Source: Lamellibrachia satsuma
Taxonomy: Eukaryota > Annelida > Polychaeta > Sabellida > Siboglinidae
DNA length: 64,000 bases
Assembly (NCBI GenBank): GCA_033239005.1
Contig: BSQZ01000034.1
Location: forward strand, 2,047,001-2,111,000
Direction: 5' to 3'
The notes under the pieces are model-generated. The model saw only the letters and a list, made by a program, of their open reading frames with translations, searched no databases and was not told where the DNA came from. Numbering within the stretch: position 1 is the first letter of the stretch; each line of letters opens with the position of its first letter. A program made the translations under genes and the position numbers. This document shows positions 31,221-42,544 of this stretch, in pieces.

Positions 31221-31576
31221 TACTTATGCATAAATCTTGGCTGGAACATGTTAACATAATTGGAAACAATTCTATGAGTGTACATTTACCATTTATGATG
31301 CATACCATAATGCAAGATTGTATCATTATAGCATACCTACTTGAGATTGTTGCCAAGTCCACGGTGACCCAGACAGTGGTATTTTTGTACCACACTCACT
31401 TGAGATTGTGGATTCTGCTCAACATTTAATGTAATGCAAGGTATGTTTATCTAGCAATGATTCAACTGATTCCAATGTAAAAAATAACTGTATGATGTAA
31501 ACATATAAGATCTCAGGTAAAAATCACTGGTACCATCTAATCCCCAATGGTAACTATATGCTGTAAAGGTATGTTG

Positions 31577-31862
31577 TTATACAGAGCGGTATCCAGTCCT
31601 TAGGATTGTTTAAAGCGCTGTACACTTCAGCCCCTGGCACACTTGCTCAGCTTCTCTGGGAAGTATTCAGCCATGCTGCAATTACTGTGCAAAAACTATT
31701 AGTTCACATATCCATGTCTGTTTGTAGCCAGGTAAACATTTATACAGCTGAGTGAATTGTGGCAAAGTGGGGTGATCGAAATTACCAATTTTTTTAAAGG
31801 GCAGCAAAAGGATTTGAACTTGAGTTCTCTCAACTGAGAGTCTGGTGTTCTAACTACTACTT
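31577..31862 (-). mobile_element. tRNA-derived SINE, copy 2, truncated by an 11-bp array
   Basis: Same body as 14015-14320 (TATCCAGTCC, ATTCAGCCATGCTGCAA, TTTATACAGCTGAGTG.A). The tRNA-like head reads GACTCTCAG and GTTCAAATCC in reverse, and at the A-box side (TTCTAACTACTAC) it turns into the tandem array. Confidence 0.75.
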
Positions 31863-34205
31863 CACTACTACTTCACTACTACTTCACTACTACTTCACTA
31901 CTGCTTCACTACTACTTCACTACTACTTCACTACTGCTTCACTACTACTTCACTACTGCTTCACTACTACTTCACTACTCCTTCACTACTGCTTCACTAC
32001 TACTTCACTACTGCTTCACTACTGCTTCACTACTGCTTCACTACTACTTCACTACTGCTTCACTACTACTTCACTACTACTTCACTACTGCTTCACTACT
32101 ACTTCATTACCATTACTGCTTCACTACTACTTCACTACTACTTCGCTACTGCTTCACTACTACTTCACTACTACTTCACTACTACTTCACTACTACTTCA
32201 CTACTACTTCACTACTACTTCACTACTGCTTCACTACTACTTCACTACTACTTCACTACTACTTCACTACTACTTCACTACTGCTTCACTACTACTTCAC
32301 TACTACTTCACTACTGCTTCACTACTACTTCACTACTGCTTCACTACTACTTCACTACTACTTCACTACTCTACTTCACTACTACTTCACTACTACTTCA
32401 CTACTGCTACACACTACTACCATAAGAATAATGATAAAGCACTACTGCTTCACTACTACTTCTAGCACTACTGCTTCACTACTACTTCACTACTGCTTCA
32501 CTACTACTTCACTACTGCTTCACTACTACTTCACTACTGCTTCACTACTACTTCACTACTTCTTCACTACTACTTCACTACTGCTTCACTACTACTTCAC
32601 TACTACTTCACTACTGCTTCACTACTACTTCACTACTACTTCACTACTACTTCACTACTACTTCACTACTACTTCACTACTACTTCACTACTGCTTCACT
32701 ACTACTTCACTACTACTTCACTACTGCTTCACTACTACTTCACTACTACTTCACTACTGCTTCACTACTACTTCACTACTACTTCACTACTGCTTCACTA
32801 CTACTTCACTACTGCTTCACTACTACTTCACTACTACTTCACTACTGCTTCACTACTACTTCACTACTGTACCATAAGAATAATGATAAAGCACTACTGC
32901 TTCACTACTACTTCACTACTGCTTCACTACTACTTCACTACTGCTTCACTACTACTTCACTACTGCTTCACTACTACTTCACTACTGCTTCACTACTACT
33001 TCACTACTACTTCACTACTGCTTCACTACTACTTCACTACTACTTCACTACTACTTCACTACTACTTCACTACTGCTTCACTACTACTTCACTACTGCTT
33101 CACTACTACTTCACTACTACTTCACTACTGCTTCACTACTGCTTCACTACTACTTCACTACTACTTCACTACTGCTTCACTACTACTTCACTACTACTTC
33201 ACTACTGCTTCACTACTGCTTCACTACTACTTCACTACTACTTCACTACTACTTCACTACTGCTTCACTACTACTTCACTGCTACTTCACTACTACTTCA
33301 CTACTACTTCACTACTGCTTCACTACTCCTTCACTACTGCTTCACTACTACTTCACTACTACTTCACTACTGCGTACACATACTGTACCATAAGAATAAT
33401 GATAAAGCACTACTGCTTCACTACTACTTCACTACTGCTTCACTACTACTTCACTACTGCTTCACTACTACTTCACTACTACTTCACTACTGCTTCACTA
33501 CTACTTCACTACTACTTCACTACTGCTTCACTACTGCTTCACTACTGCTTCACTACTACTTCACTACTGCTTCACTACTACTTCACTACTACTTCACTAC
33601 TGCTTCGCTACTGCTTCACTACTACTTCACTACTACTTCACTACTACTTCACTACTGCTTCACTACTCCTTCACTACTGCTTCACTACTACTTCACTACT
33701 ACTTCACTACTGCGTACACCTACTGTACCATAAGAATAATGATAAAGCACTACTGCTTCACTACTACTTCACTACTGCTTCACTACTACTTCACTACTGC
33801 TTCACTACTACTTCACTACTACTTCACTACTGCTTCACTACTACTTCACTACTACTTCACTACTGCTTCACTACTACTTCACTACTACTTCACTACTGCT
33901 TCACTACTACTTCACTACTACTTCACTACTACTTCACTACTGCTTCACTACTACTTCACTACTACTTCACTACTACTTCACTACTACTTCACTACTACTT
34001 CACTACTGCTTCACTACTACTTCACTACTGCTTCACTACTACTTCACTACTGCTTCACTACTACTTCACTACTACTTCACTACTGCTTCACTACTACTTC
34101 ACTACTACTTCACTACTACTTCACTACTACTGCTTCACTACTGCTTCACTACTCCTTCACTACTGCTTCACTACTACTTCACTACTACTTCACTACTGCG
34201 TACAC
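31855..34205. repeat. 11-bp satellite array, about 2.35 kb, with higher-order structure
   Basis: Unit TTCACTACTAC or TTCACTACTGC, about 200 copies, differing mostly at one A/G position. A 24-bp spacer (TACCATAAGAATAATGATAA, AGCA) breaks it at about 32416, 32871, 33386, 33726 and 34212, so blocks of 340-515 bp were copied as larger units. The long open frames (up to 465 codons, YYFTTASLLLH) come from the stop-free 33-bp period and are not genes. Confidence 0.95.
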
Positions 34206-34551
34206 TTACTGTACCATAAGAATAATGATAAAGCATGTTATGTCAGATGCAATATTTTAGATTATGCTAATAAATTATGAAAATATTGATGACTTTGTGT
34301 GACAGTCTGATATGTTTGTTGTTGACCATGAACAGAGTGTGACATTATCTTTATGCACATTTCCCAGTCTTAGCTAGGGTCTGCCAGACTGGGGAATGAT
34401 GCACATTCAATGACATCTGTTTGACTTGATACCTTTTACTCCAGCAGGAAGCCTCTGATTTTCCATGGAATATGACAGTTGCTGTTTTGCCACTGCAGCC
34501 AATGAGATGACTGAATCACTGGTTTCTCATTTAATTTCTGATGCCACATGT

Positions 34552-34612
34552 CGACACAGCTCTGTGTCACATGTCGACACAGCTCTGTGTTACATGTCGA
34601 TACAGTTCTGTC
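34552..34612. repeat. Short tandem repeat, 22-bp unit, 3 copies
   Basis: ACATGTCGACACAGCTCTGT three times with small changes. Confidence 0.85.
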
Positions 34613-34621
34613 ACTTAATCT

Positions 34622-36306
34622 TTCCTAACTATGATTGCGTATGTTCTACAGTGGATTTGTGACCACTTGTGTCGTGATTGTGTGTGTTCTAAAGTGGATT
34701 TGTAACCACTTGTGTTGTGATTGTGTGTGTTCTAAAGTGGATTTGTAACCACTTGTCGTGATTTTGTGTGTTCTATAGTGGATTTGTAACCACTTGTGTC
34801 GTGTTTGTATGTGTTCTATAGTGGATTTGTGACCACTTGTGTCATGATTGTGTGTGTTCTAAAGTGGATTTGTAACCACTTGTCATGATTTTGTGTGTTC
34901 TATAGTGGATTTCTAACCACCTGTGTCGTGTTTGTGTGTGTTCTATAGTGGATTTGTAACCACTTGTGTCATGTTTGTGTGTGTTCTATAGAGGATTTGT
35001 AACCACTTGTGTCGTGTTTGTGTGTGTTCTATAGTGGATTTGTAACCACTTGTGTCGTGTTTGTGTGTGTTCTATAGTGGATTTGTAACCACTTGTGTCG
35101 TGTTTGTGTGTGTTCTATAGTGGATTTGTAATCACTTGTGTCGTGTTTGTGTGTGTTCTATAGTGGATTTGTAATCACTTGTGTCGTGTTTGTGTGTGTT
35201 CTATAGTGGATTTGTAACCACTTGTGTCGTGTTTGTGTGTGTTCTATAGTGGATTTGTAACCACTTGTGTCGTGTTTGTGTGTGTTCTATAGTGGATTTG
35301 TAACCACTTGTGTCGTGTTTGTGTGTGTTCTATAGTGGATTTGTAACCACTTGTGTCGTGTTTGTGTGTGTTCTATAGTGGATTTGTAACCACTTGTGTC
35401 GTGTTTGTGTGTGTTCTATAGTGGATTTGTAACCACTTGTGTCGTGTTTGTGTGTTCTATAGTGGATTTGTAACCACTTGTGTCGTGTTTGTGTGTGTTC
35501 TATAGTGGATTTGTAATCACTTGTGTCGTGTTTGTGTGTGTTCTATAGTGGATTTGTAATCACTTGTGTCGTGTGTGTGTGTGTTCTATAGTGGATTTGT
35601 AATCACTTGTGTCGTGTTTGTGTGTGTTCTATAGTGGATTTGTAACCACTTGTGTCGTGTTTGTGTGTGTTCTATAGTGGATTTGTAACCACTTGTGTCG
35701 TGTTTGTGTGTGTTCTATAGTGGATTTGTAACCACTTGTGTCGTGTTTGTGTGTGTTCTATAGTGGATTTGTAACCACTTGTGTCGTGTTTGTGTGTGTT
35801 CTATAGTGGATTTGTAACCACTTGTGTCGTGTTTGTGTGTGTTCTATAGTGGATTTGTAACCACTTGTGTCGTGTTTGTGTGTTCTATAGTGGATTTGTA
35901 ACCACTTGTGTCGTGTTTGTGTGTGTTCTATAGTGGATTTGTAATCACTTGTGTCGTGTTTGTGTGTGTTCTATAGTGGATTTGTAATCACTTGTGTCGT
36001 GTGTGTGTGTGTGTGTTCTATAGTGGATTTGTAATCACTTGTGTCGTGTTTGTGTGTGTTCTATAGTGGATTTGTAACCACTTGTGTCGTGTTTGTGTGT
36101 GTTCTATAGTGGATTTGTAACCACTTGTGTCGTGTTTGTGTGTGTTCTATAGTGGATTTGTAATCACTTGTGTCGTGTTTGTGCGTGTTCTATAGTGGAT
36201 TTGTAATCACTTGTGTCGTGTTTGTGTGTGTTCTATAGTGGATTTGTAATCACTTGTGTCGTGTTTGTGTGTGTTCTATAGTGGATTTGTAATCACTTGT
36301 GTCGTG
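34622..36306. repeat. 43-bp minisatellite, about 39 copies
   Basis: Unit includes GTTCTATAGTGGATTTGTAA and CCACTTGTGTCGTG. Copies in the middle are nearly identical; edge copies vary more. Each unit holds a short dyad (AGTGG...CCACT). A last worn monomer lies at 37788-37830, beyond the LINE insertion. Confidence 0.95.
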
Positions 36307-37785
36307 CAGCCAACAATGTCAGGATCAGTTCCTCTCACTCCCGTCAATGTGGAAGGGGTAAGGGGGTGATAAGTGAATATTAGCAGCCTGCTGATGTCAC
36401 GGGCTAACACAAGCCATCCCCATTTCTTAGTGGTGCAGGCCAGACAACTGTTTCCATGAGGATTCAGGCTAACGGGGAGATGGCCGCCTGGAGAGGGATG
36501 GGCTCCGCCAGGTTTGAAATTGCCCTAGACACACCAAAATTATAAAAAAACAAATCAAGACCTATACCAGATCAGTTGCAGCCCGGGTTAACAATGACCG
36601 CATCCTTCACTACTCACCAGGGTGGACACGACAAGTTTACTACTGGTAGAACCACAACTTCAAAGATACGTGGAAGAGACAACATTGCGTCATGGAATGT
36701 AAGGACGTTAAGACCAACAGAGAAGTTAAAAGAACTGACCCACGAGATGGAAAGGTACAACTGGGACCTTCTTGGAATATGTGAAAACAGATGGAAGAAC
36801 TGTGGAGAAAAAGAAACTGAAGAAGGACACACACTGTACTTCAGTAGAGAAGAAAACTAACACAAATTTGGTGTCAGTTTTCTTGTACATAAGAACATTA
36901 AAGACACTGTACTAGTTTCCAGCAGGCTCACCTCCATCCGCCTTAAAGCAACCCCATTTAACATTACCTTAGCACAGGTCTGTGTTCCAACATCAAACTG
37001 TGACAATGAGCAAATAGAAGGCTTCTACAGCCAGCTTCAGAGTATTATCAACAAAGTACCCAAGAAAGATACTCTAATCATCCAAGGGGACTGGAATGCC
37101 AATGGGCACTGACACACAAGAGCATTGGCAAGATAATTATGGCCCCTTCTGTAATGCTGTCTCCAATGAGAGATGACTGAGACTCCTTGAATTTGCCAGC
37201 TACAACAATCTAGTATTAGCCAACACATTGGCCCCGCACAAAGCATCCGGAAGATGGACCTGGCATGCTCCTAATGGACAACACCACAACCAGATTTATT
37301 ACATCATAGTCCAAACACAGATTCCAGTCAAGCATAAACAGGGTGCAAACACAGAGCTTCCCTGGTGCAGATGTTGGAAGCGACCAGGACATGATAATGA
37401 TGAGTTTTCAACTTTGGCTAAAGAAGATTAGGAGACTGGAGAACACCAGAATAAAGTTTGATTTGGAAAAACTCAATGACCCCAACATTACAGAAGGGTT
37501 CTAAGCAATGATAGAAGGGAAATTTGCTCCACTTATCTTAGCCGAGGAAGAAGAAGAAACTATGACAAACAATTTCAACACCACAATGACAGATACAGCC
37601 AGTAAGATCTTTTGAAAACATCGCCAGAAAAAGAAACCCTGGGTCACAGGATCCTTGTTAGAAATGTGCGATAAATGGAGACAGCTGAAGAAAGACAAGA
37701 GCACCACTGAAGATGCTACTAAGTACAGAGAGATTAACAACGCACTAAAGAGGGGCAGGAAGAGAAGTTCGCAGAAGAAAAGGAG
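36307..37785 (+). mobile_element. Decayed LINE (5' region and endonuclease) inserted in the 43-bp array
   Basis: After a non-coding lead (36307-36590), the frame from 36576 gives DNIASWNVRTLRPTEKLKEL, MERYNWDLLGICENRWKN, a LINE endonuclease start. It has a stop at 36858, continues KFGVSFLVHKNIKDTVLVSS and IIQGDWNANG, then more stops. There is no reverse transcriptase. The 13-bp CACTTGTGTCGTG occurs on both sides (36294-36306 and 37788-37800). Confidence 0.82.
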
Positions 37786-38094
37786 ACCACTTGTGTCGTG
37801 ATTGTGTGTGTTCTGTAGAGGATCTATGAGTTTATACGTGTCGGTTACTTTCTCATAATCACTTGTACTGTGTGTTCTATTACACCCATTTGCTAAGTAC
37901 AATGCTGTAGTTTTAAGTCTTTCCAGTCAACATGTAAATAACAATTTACGCTACTAACAACTATTGCAGAATGTAATTCAACATAATCAAGAAAACACAC
38001 AATTATTGCTAAGATATTTGAATATACAGACTGTACTAAAATATAAAAAAACACAAAAACCCAACATTTTAAGTTACAATATATTTTATTTGGC

Positions 38095-38325
38095 CACATG
38101 ATACCTGGGCAGAGTACTTTCTTCAAATACATCACAAACACACTTATGTTCCATAGTGTATTGTTTACAATATGATACCTGGGCAGAGTACTCTTTCTTC
38201 AAATACATTACAAACACACTTATGTTCCACAGTGTATTGTTTACAATATGATACCTGGGCAGAGTACTCTTTCTTCAAATACATCACAAACACACTGATG
38301 TTCCAGTGTATTGTTTATAATATGC
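38095..38325. repeat. Tandem repeat of about 77 bp, 3 copies
   Basis: Shared words ATGATACCTGGGCAGAGTAC, TTCTTCAAATACAT, CACAAACACAC, TGTATTGTTTA.AATATG. Confidence 0.92.
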
Positions 38326-40808
38326 ATGTTCCTTATATTAATTCATACATTTGATTTATTTCGAACACATTCATGCTTCCCAGTATAATGAGGAATATAT
38401 ATATATTTATATGTACATATATGTTGTCTCATTTGTACACGTATGTTGTATCATTTGTACATATATGTTGTATCATTTGTGTAGAGGTGTATGTGGTATT
38501 GAGTAGTTTCTAGTAGATGATTCAACATCACTGTATACGGAAACACCTTTTGTACATATTAAGTGGCTTTGTAAATATTAAAAAAAATGGATGTGGGTGG
38601 GTGGGTAGGTCCACTTGGATTATCACCAAAAAATGGGAAAGGTATGTCTTGAAGTTTTTTCCTGGTTGAAATGTTGTAATAATTAGCTTTCCATTCACTT
38701 GACAATGGCAACGTGTGTAGTGTTTCCAATTTTCAATTTTTTTATAGGGTTGTGGACGTATGGGTGGAGGTCAATCTTACCCCAAAAAAATCATTGTACT
38801 TGTTTATATTTACAAAGCCCCTAAGATTCACCCAACAGTGTGTTACTTTGTGTGGGACACCCGCGGAGGCTGAACAAAACCCTTTGTCAAATTATGTTGT
38901 CCACGACAAAGTAACAGCCAATAAACAGCAAAATTACATCATTTCTGCAATTTTTAACTGCAGATTACTGCAAATTGTGAACATGTTCACATTGCACTGA
39001 CAGGGGGTAAATAACTGTATTTTTAATGTCTGAAATATAACACAACCCGAGGGAAAATATCAAATACCCTGGGAATGCAAGGGCGTGTAGAACTCAGGGT
39101 ATCAGCAAGCATGAAATAACATATCAATGCAAGGTATGCATGTGCACATCTGGTTCTGCATATATATACGTATATAGAACATACAGAATTCCTTCATATT
39201 TACCAGAGTTAGTATATTAACCAATATGTACACATTGCATTAAACATTACATAATACTAACTGATTTCCCAAAACGGAACACAACGAAAGTAACAGATGC
39301 AGTTAATTCAGAACTTACGAAACATTCGCACAGTGTAACATCTGAACTACTGAAATTAACAACTTACAAAAATCACTGGTACCAAACACGACTGAAACTC
39401 GGGGTAAATATGCAGAACAGCAAGTATATCTGTCTTGATGCAACATCGATATCTGTTTTGGAACATGGCTATTTTTCTCCCAGGCCACCACATAACTAGA
39501 AAAACAAAACAAATGTGGTACTAATATGAGTGTAATATTTTTGAGAAAGTACATAATCACACAGCTATTCTAACTGGCTACTTCGCCTGGCGTGGCTGTA
39601 TCACAAGTGTCATCTCAAGGGAAATATCGATGGGAGAACCCCCAAAAATTTGTAATCTTAAATAACAACCTCCTCTTCTCACATTTCATATTCTTCATTG
39701 GTATCCAAGTTTTATCAAAAAATAATTTACCACAAACCTATTTAATTTTGTAAAAAGAAAATGTCTGTATTTCCATACAGCGGCAGTGATTCCCCAGAAA
39801 TGGGTTAAATGTGCTAGAAGGGGGAGTATAATGTGCTAGAAGGGGGAGTATAATGTGCTAGAAGGGGGGAGTTTCACAAATCACACATACACCCTCCCAG
39901 CAACGTATATTCCTAAAACTCTAAGGGTGTAAAACCTAACTTAGACCTTAGTGCGCAGGATTTCAGTGTTGATTGATGATGAAAAAACAAATGATTAGAA
40001 TAATCTATTTCAAAGGACCATACACCTGTTTTGTATATTTTAATATCTTACGTTTTTGTACATTTTCTCTCAACATTTTCAATTTTACAACCCAGGGAAC
40101 CACACACAAAGATGGTATGTTTCCAAAAGTGCCCCATCCACCCCAATACAGATGTTAGACTTTGAGATGGAATAAAATCTGTTTCACGTGCATATGGGTG
40201 AACGGCAACATTCACTACAGCTGATTGGTATATAGAGAGCTATCTATTGCAAACACCAGCAGTATAGCAGTTACACACAGTGCAATCAGTTGAGTGACCT
40301 AGTTGTGTGACCTACTTATATGACCCAGTTATGTGGTTTCAACGTTTTGGCAACCACTGATGGCCTTCTTCAGAAATGACTGCATTATTGACTGTCACTG
40401 ACAGGGAAAGTAGTAGAAGTGCCAGATGGATTAAGGAGGCTGTTTGGATGAGAAAGACAACACCTATCATGGATGGTAATGAGGGACACTCACTCGGGTA
40501 CATCTGGGAGGACCAGCTCGCTATAACATCTGTGAGCAGAAGCACTAAACCCCTGAATTAAGTTCCTGAAGAAGTCAACCAATGGAGAAACACTGAAAGT
40601 GAGTTAACTTTAATAGATGCGTTCCGAAGAAACTCTATATCAATTTATTCTCCCAACTATATGAAAAACACAGAGTGACCGTAGACTACAGTATATACAA
40701 GTGACGTGCAAGTCTCACAACGGCAACACCTTAGGGAGACCAGCTCCAATAAAGTCCGTTGCAGTAAAGAGTTAATGTGCGAACAATTCTCCCGTCCCCA
40801 AGAGTCTT
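38326..40808. other. Intergenic, no gene seen
   Basis: SINE-like piece at about 38685-38830 (shares CTTTCCATTCACT and following words with 22690). A 22-bp unit (TGTGCTAGAAGGGGGAGTAT) occurs three times at 39811-39870. At 40330-40620 there are remnants with GGCCTTCTTCAGAAATGAC and CCTGAAGAAGTCAACCAATG, a pattern common in retroelement ends. Confidence 0.5.
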
Positions 40809-41055
40809 AAGTCGGGTTGATACGAGGCGATATCATCGTGTATGACGAACCAATACCGTAACACAAGTAATGGGTTTGCAGTTTCAATGCCCCATGTAAA
40901 CTGTACGTCGCCACAACGCATTGTGGCAAAGTTGATTGCAATAGAACTGGTCTTTATTATGTCGTGTGCGATGTGAAATGACCTTGACCTTATCTAATGA
41001 TGCAGCAATCGCCTCGTTGCAGAGGCGATATATCGCCTCCTGTAAACCCAGCTTT
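40809..41055. mobile_element. MITE with inverted ends
   Basis: Left AAGTCGGGTTGATACGAGGC; right in reverse AAAGCTGGGTTTACAGGAGG. Both lead into GCGATAT. Inner word CCCCATGTAAACTGTACGTC shared with the 16738 element. No ORF. Confidence 0.7.
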
Positions 41056-41380
41056 AATACTCACTTTTGATCACAGAATGATTTTGATCACAAAGATTGC
41101 TACAACAGCGACACGACACATCCAACAAAATCTACTCTTGTCAAGCGCAAAGTCGTAGCATACTAAATGGTCCCTTTAACCAATTACTGGTCCCAACAGG
41201 AAGATGGTGGCCATAATTAACATCGCAATGTGTCACTGCCAGGAACAAAATCACCGCCATGTTTTCTGCAGACCTAGCAATATCAGCTTACCACTCTAAC
41301 ACTGCGTCATCAGAGTTCAACTCCAACGATGAGTTTGACGACTTAGAACAAAAGTATTAAAATTATCTGGGGCATACATG

Positions 41381-41386
41381 TTTATT
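41381..41386 (-). terminator. Candidate polyadenylation hexamer for the TBC1D gene
   Basis: AATAAA on the minus strand, about 970 bases past the stop codon. It is the nearest good hexamer I noticed. A 95-bp direct duplication (41981-42170) would then lie in the 3' UTR. Confidence 0.25.
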
Positions 41387-41980
41387 AATCCTTCTCAACG
41401 CATTCACTTTTTTTATATATTTCAATCTTTTCTCAATCAAGTGCCCAACATAAAACACAGCAACTGATTATAACACGCCCACTGAGTGACTCATCTGGTG
41501 TTCAACAGTGGCAATTTCCTAGAATATCTGCAGTTCAAAGAATTCTGTGAACACATCCAACTACCATTTATAGTCATCCAACCTCCAATTGTCGAATCAC
41601 TTCTCCGACGTCAAAAGTCTGCAGCGGAATTGCCGCACTCAGTTTGAAGTGACCCATTGCATTGTGGTTAACATCCCGTGGTGATATGTCATTCATGTCT
41701 GTTCATGGTTCCATCTCTGTCCACGTCATTAGTGTCACAGAAACCTAGGTTGGAGTCACACAGGCCTATATACGTCCTCACAAACGTGAAAACCAACACT
41801 GTGAATTTTCAGCCACAAACATTCAGCGTTTGAGCTTCATAAAGAGCGCCATCCAGATCCCCGCTGTGTCATGCTCTTGGTATAAGAATCAACGCTGGAA
41901 TCCACGTGGAGCAAAAGTTCAAGGCCACCAGTGAACACAAGATCAACCACGCCACATTTCTCTGTCCTCTACTCACACTG

Positions 41981-42170
41981 TTTTGTCTATCATTCTGTTT
42001 GCAATCCAAGCTCATACTTGACAGTATAAATTGTGCAGCAAATGCAAACACCACGCTGGTTGTACATCACAAATGTTTTGACTATCGTTCTGTTTGCAAT
42101 CCAAGCTCATACTTGACAGTATAAATTGTGCAGCAAACGCAAACTCCACGCTGGTTGTACATCACAAATG
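41981..42170. repeat. 95-bp direct duplication downstream of the TBC1D stop
   Basis: Two adjacent copies, starting at 41981 and 42076, differ by only a few bases (CATTCTG/CGTTCTG, AAATGCAAACACC/AAACGCAAACTCC). Likely within the 3' UTR or just past it. Confidence 0.93.
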
Positions 42171-42356
42171 TTTCATGCATTCCAGAATAAAATTCCGAAG
42201 CAAAATTCCGAGTCCCAGCTCACTTTCGCTTTCGTTTTCTCAAGCACAAATCGTGCTGCATATCTCTTATAAACGACAACCTCGGGTTGCACCATCAAAC
42301 TTGTGCATTACCGACTATCACTGAGAGTTAACACCACCAGGTGGCAGCACTAAGCA

Positions 42357-42544
42357 TCACATTTCGCGATCCTTGCAGTCGAGGAGTACCCGTTGGAATG
42401 ACTTCTTGTCGAACGTCATGTGAATTGTGTCGATGGAGTGGAAAAGTTTGTCGGCGTTCATCGTCTCCGGGAGACGAGTAAGGAACTGAGCCAGATGAAT
42501 GAAGTCAAGGTTCAGGAGGATGTCCTCGTACATCTTCAGGATAC
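42357..42544 (-). CDS. TBC1D12/14-like exon j (terminal)
   Basis: Encodes [40 protein letters not shown], and ends LLDCKDREM with TGA. The tail is about 15-20 residues shorter than the human proteins as I remember them. Acceptor GATTACAG. Confidence 0.94.

Noticed and set aside
32883..34280. 465-codon open frame
   Set aside because: It lies wholly in the 11-bp satellite and repeats YYFTTASLLLH. The period of 33 bp has no stop, so openness is forced by the repeat. Other long frames in the array have the same cause.
36576..36860. Host gene of the craniofacial development protein 2 type
   Set aside because: The frame SWNVRTLRPTEKLKE is a LINE endonuclease start with stops and no introns; it is a transposon remnant.
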